A stretch of 64,000 bases of DNA, from positions 3,100,001-3,164,000 of the forward strand of contig NZ_CP040748.1 in the NCBI RefSeq assembly GCF_006007965.1. Reading direction: 5' to 3'. Made by a program: the position numbers and the translations under genes. This DNA comes from Nocardioides jishulii (GTDB lineage: Bacteria > Actinomycetota > Actinomycetes > Propionibacteriales > Nocardioidaceae). The notes under the pieces are model-generated. The model ran no database searches. It was not told the DNA's origin and was given only the letters and a program-made list of their open reading frames with translations. This document shows positions 62,884 to 64,000 of the stretch, piece after piece. The first letter of the stretch is position 1; each line of letters opens with the position of its first letter.

Positions 62884-64000
62884 ATGACCAAGTCGACCCG
62901 CACCCGGACCACCTACCGCTGCTCCGAGTGCGGGTGGGAGACCGCGAAGTGGGTCGGACGCTGCGGCGAGTGCCAGGCCTGGGGCTCAGTGGCCGAGGCC
63001 GCCTCGGTCGCACCTGCCGGCCGCACGGCGTTGGCCGCGGTCACCTCGCCAGCCGTGCCGATCGGCCAGGTGCCCGTGGAGGACGCTGCCTTCCGCTCCA
63101 GCGGCATCCCCGAGCTCGATCGCGTCCTCGGCGGCGGGCTCGTGCCGGGTGCGGCGATCCTGCTGGCCGGTGAGCCGGGGGTCGGCAAGTCGACATTGCT
63201 GCTGGAGGTGGCCGCGCAGACCGCCCGCACCCGCCACCGCACGCTCTACGTCACCGGCGAGGAGTCCGCCTCGCAGGTGCGCCTGCGCGCCGACCGTACG
63301 CACGCGATCCACGACGAGCTCTACCTCGCTGCCGAGACCGACCTGGGCGCGGTGCTGACGCACATCGAGGAGGTACGACCGACCCTGCTCGTCGTCGACT
63401 CGGTGCAGACCATCAGCGCCTCGGGCGTCGAGGGCGTTCCCGGTGGGGTCACGCAGGTGCGCGAGGTCGCCGCGGCCCTGGTGCGGATGGCCAAGACCCG
63501 CAACATCACCACCGTCCTGGTCGGACACGTCACGAAGGACGGCTCCATCGCCGGTCCTCGCGTGCTGGAGCACGTGGTCGACGTGGTGCTGCACTTCGAG
63601 GGTGACCGCAACTCGCGCTTCCGCATGGTGCGGGCGATGAAGAACCGCTTCGGGCCCGTCGACGAGGTCGGCTGCTTCGACCTCTCCTCCGAGGGCATCA
63701 CCGCCGTCACCGACCCGACCGGCCTCTTCGTGGAGCACCACTCCACCCAGGTGCCCGGCACCTGCGTCGCGGTCACGATGGAGGGCCGCCGGCCGTTGCT
63801 CGCCGAGGTGCAGGCGCTCGTCACCCCGACGGCCGCCGAGCGCCCACGGCGTACGACGTCGGGCGTCGACTCCTCGCGCCTCTCCATGGTGCTCGCTGTG
63901 CTCCAGCAGCACTGCGGCATCCGGCTGCACAACCACGACGTCTTCGTCTCCACCGTGGGCGGGGCCAAGCTGGTCGATCCTGCGAGCGACCTCGCGATCC
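62884..64000 (+). CDS. radA: DNA repair protein RadA, 3' end cut off
   Basis: About 372 residues are visible and the frame is open at the window edge. Domains in order: a C4 zinc finger (YRCSECGWETAKWVGRCGEC), a RecA-like ATPase with Walker A GEPGVGKST and Walker B TLLVVDSVQT, the RadA-specific KNRFG motif (in AMKNRFGPVDE), and the start of the Lon-protease-like domain (PLLAEVQALV, SSRLSMVLAVL). RadA is a hexameric helicase that drives branch migration in recombinational repair. Confidence 0.96.
   Translation, partial: MTKSTRTRTTYRCSECGWETAKWVGRCGECQAWGSVAEAASVAPAGRTALAAVTSPAVPIGQVPVEDAAFRSSGIPELDRVLGGGLVPGAAILLAGEPGVGKSTLLLEVAAQTARTRHRTLYVTGEESASQVRLRADRTHAIHDELYLAAETDLGAVLTHIEEVRPTLLVVDSVQTISASGVEGVPGGVTQVREVAAALVRMAKTRNITTVLVGHVTKDGSIAGPRVLEHVVDVVLHFEGDRNSRFRMVRAMKNRFGPVDEVGCFDLSSEGITAVTDPTGLFVEHHSTQVPGTCVAVTMEGRRPLLAEVQALVTPTAAERPRRTTSGVDSSRLSMVLAVLQQHCGIRLHNHDVFVSTVGGAKLVDPASDLAI

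Overview
The window is a 64 kb piece of a high-GC actinobacterial chromosome. Gene content and order point to a Nocardioidaceae-like organism (inference): a menaquinone-based respiratory chain, a Rex-type redox sensor, 33-residue ribosomal protein bS22, DUF222/HNH, DUF4229 and DUF6318 proteins, and many start codons placed six or seven bases after a TANNNT box, as in leaderless actinobacterial mRNAs. Coding density is very high. No gap exceeds 300 bp, and I see no tRNA, rRNA, CRISPR array, insertion sequence or prophage.

Region by region. (1) 1-800: 3' end of a RarD-type permease. (2) 17670 down to 806: a complete 14-gene complex I operon (nuoA to nuoN) ending in a long-chain polyprenyl diphosphate synthase, nearly all stop/start junctions overlapping; a Rex-type operator lies just upstream. 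(3) 17.9-30.6 kb: menaquinone genes menG, menF, menD-menC-menE and menA, interleaved with a metallo-hydrolase, two tandem secreted GH16 proteins, an MFS permease and a membrane-anchored propeller-like protein; menB is not in the window. (4) 30.6-34.3 kb: an Eis-like acetyltransferase, small membrane proteins and a DUF6492-like protein. (5) 34.2-46.7 kb: cytochrome c biogenesis (ccsB, resB, ccdA, TlpA/ResA-like), hemL, hemB and the rex-hemA-hemC-hemD operon. (6) 46.9-54.7 kb: glutaredoxin-like protein, acyl-CoA ligase, HAD phosphatase, acyltransferase, SDR, bS22, HTH protein, AcuC and ProC, an order close to the proC-hemA neighbourhood of Mycobacterium tuberculosis. (7) 54.9-57.7 kb: an accessory patch with a DUF6318 lipoprotein, a secreted partner and a DUF222-HNH protein. 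(8) 57.7-64 kb: peptidase S66, a TIM-barrel isomerase, a frameshifted Ppx/GppA, a frameshifted Cys-rich protein, a glyoxalase-like protein, a methyltransferase and the 5' part of radA.

The genes fit together as a respiratory chain neighbourhood: NADH dehydrogenase, the quinone (ring and isoprenoid tail), heme, and machinery to attach heme to cytochromes c, with the redox sensor Rex encoded beside the heme genes and Rex-like sites before both nuo and rex. The most unusual signals are in-frame DNA repeats at the start of nuoE (and a related one in nuoC), four single-base homopolymer frameshifts within 1.4 kb near 60 kb, a 20-codon leader ORF overlapping menA, a probable CTG start codon, and an orphan gene with an AT-rich, inverted-repeat promoter inside the heme cluster.
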